From DATJHM01 sp035493895 (GTDB lineage: Bacteria; Chloroflexota; Ktedonobacteria; Ktedonobacterales; Ktedonobacteraceae), in assembly GCA_035493895.1 (NCBI GenBank), contig DATJHM010000107.1, forward strand, positions 1 through 13,314: a DNA stretch of 13,314 nucleotides. Reading direction: 5' to 3'. Made by a program: the position numbers and the translations under genes. Each line of letters opens with the position of its first letter. Positions within the stretch are counted from its first letter, which is position 1. Under the pieces are notes generated by a model that was given only the letters and a program-made list of their open reading frames with translations, was not told the origin of the DNA and searched no databases. Shown here in pieces: positions 13,165-13,314 of the stretch.

Positions 13165-13314
13165 GGCGTAGAGAGGCGCTGATAAGCAGCGTTTAATACG
13201 CATCAACCGAAGAAAGGATGTGGCCTTCGAGAGAGCCGGTGGAGAACGCGGATCGGCATAAAGCGCGATCCCTACCTCAGCCTTTCTTCGAGAGAGCCGG
13301 TGGGGAACGCGGAT
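13165..13314 (+). repeat. Interspersed hairpin repeat, copy C, with tandem units
   Basis: This stretch aligns with copy B from GGCGTAGA onwards and includes AATACGCATCAACCGAAG (13195-13212) and the hairpin at 13250-13271 followed by CTACC. From 13225 the sequence CTTCGAGAGAGCCGGTGG recurs at 13286 with one mismatch, a 61-bp period. The second unit is cut by the window end, so the array may continue. No coding frame is supported. Confidence 0.8.
13177..13194 (+). terminator. Weak terminator candidate after the propeller gene
   Basis: CGCTG-ATAAG-CAGCG (13177-13191) forms a 5-bp stem followed by TTTAATA. It starts 18 bp after the stop codon. The stem is short and the T run poor. The same place in copy B of the repeat lacks the pairing, so it may be only part of the repeat. 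Confidence 0.35.

Noticed and set aside
13225..13314. Possible CRISPR array
   Set aside because: The 61-bp units repeat almost in full, including the would-be spacer, and no cas gene is visible. It is a tandem repeat.

Overview
The window looks like a piece of a bacterial chromosome of moderate GC content carrying ten protein genes, mostly housekeeping or cell-envelope functions, with no phage, transposase, rRNA, tRNA or CRISPR visible. My best guess for the source is a Gram-positive-type Chloroflexi of the Ktedonobacteria kind. This is inference from the gene mix (an exported Vgb-type propeller, an S9 peptidase, a C39-like membrane protein, a lipoprotein L,D-transpeptidase) and from the repeat-rich gaps. 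It is not proven by any marker here.

Layout from left to right. 1-311 is gene-free and holds a hairpin repeat and a promoter candidate. 312-1151 (+) is a membrane-anchored C39-like cysteine peptidase. It converges on, and overlaps by 11 bp, a lipoprotein L,D-transpeptidase (1141-2259, -). Upstream of that on the same strand lie an inositol-monophosphatase-family protein (2355-3149, -) with an extended -10 promoter, and a solitary beta-type DNA methyltransferase (3247-4293, -). After a quiet gap comes a small four-helix membrane protein (4677-5069, +). A 390-bp repeat-bearing gap follows, then a long S9-family prolyl-oligopeptidase-like enzyme with a 150-residue disordered N-terminus (5458-7866, -), preceded by a polytopic membrane protein (7966-8868, -). 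Divergent from it is a ribose-phosphate pyrophosphokinase (9040-9987, +). It shares a clear bidirectional terminator with a convergent ATP-dependent PEP carboxykinase (10061-11644, -). Finally an exported seven-bladed Vgb/NHL-like propeller (11977-13158, +) runs into another copy of the repeat.

How the genes relate: there is no single operon. prs (PRPP supply) and pckA (oxaloacetate to PEP) are central metabolism. The C39-like protein, the transpeptidase and the propeller act at or outside the membrane. The methyltransferase has no restriction partner in the window.

The most unusual material is non-coding. A family of intergenic elements occurs at 1-167, about 5088-5357 and 13165-13314. Each copy carries a 22-nt hairpin followed by CTACC. 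The stem is conserved by a compensatory base change between copies. One copy is bounded by 12-bp imperfect inverted ends, and one copy is arranged with a 61-bp tandem period. Several enzymes also carry notable substitutions at normally conserved positions (the IMPase metal ligand and the PRPP loop of Prs).
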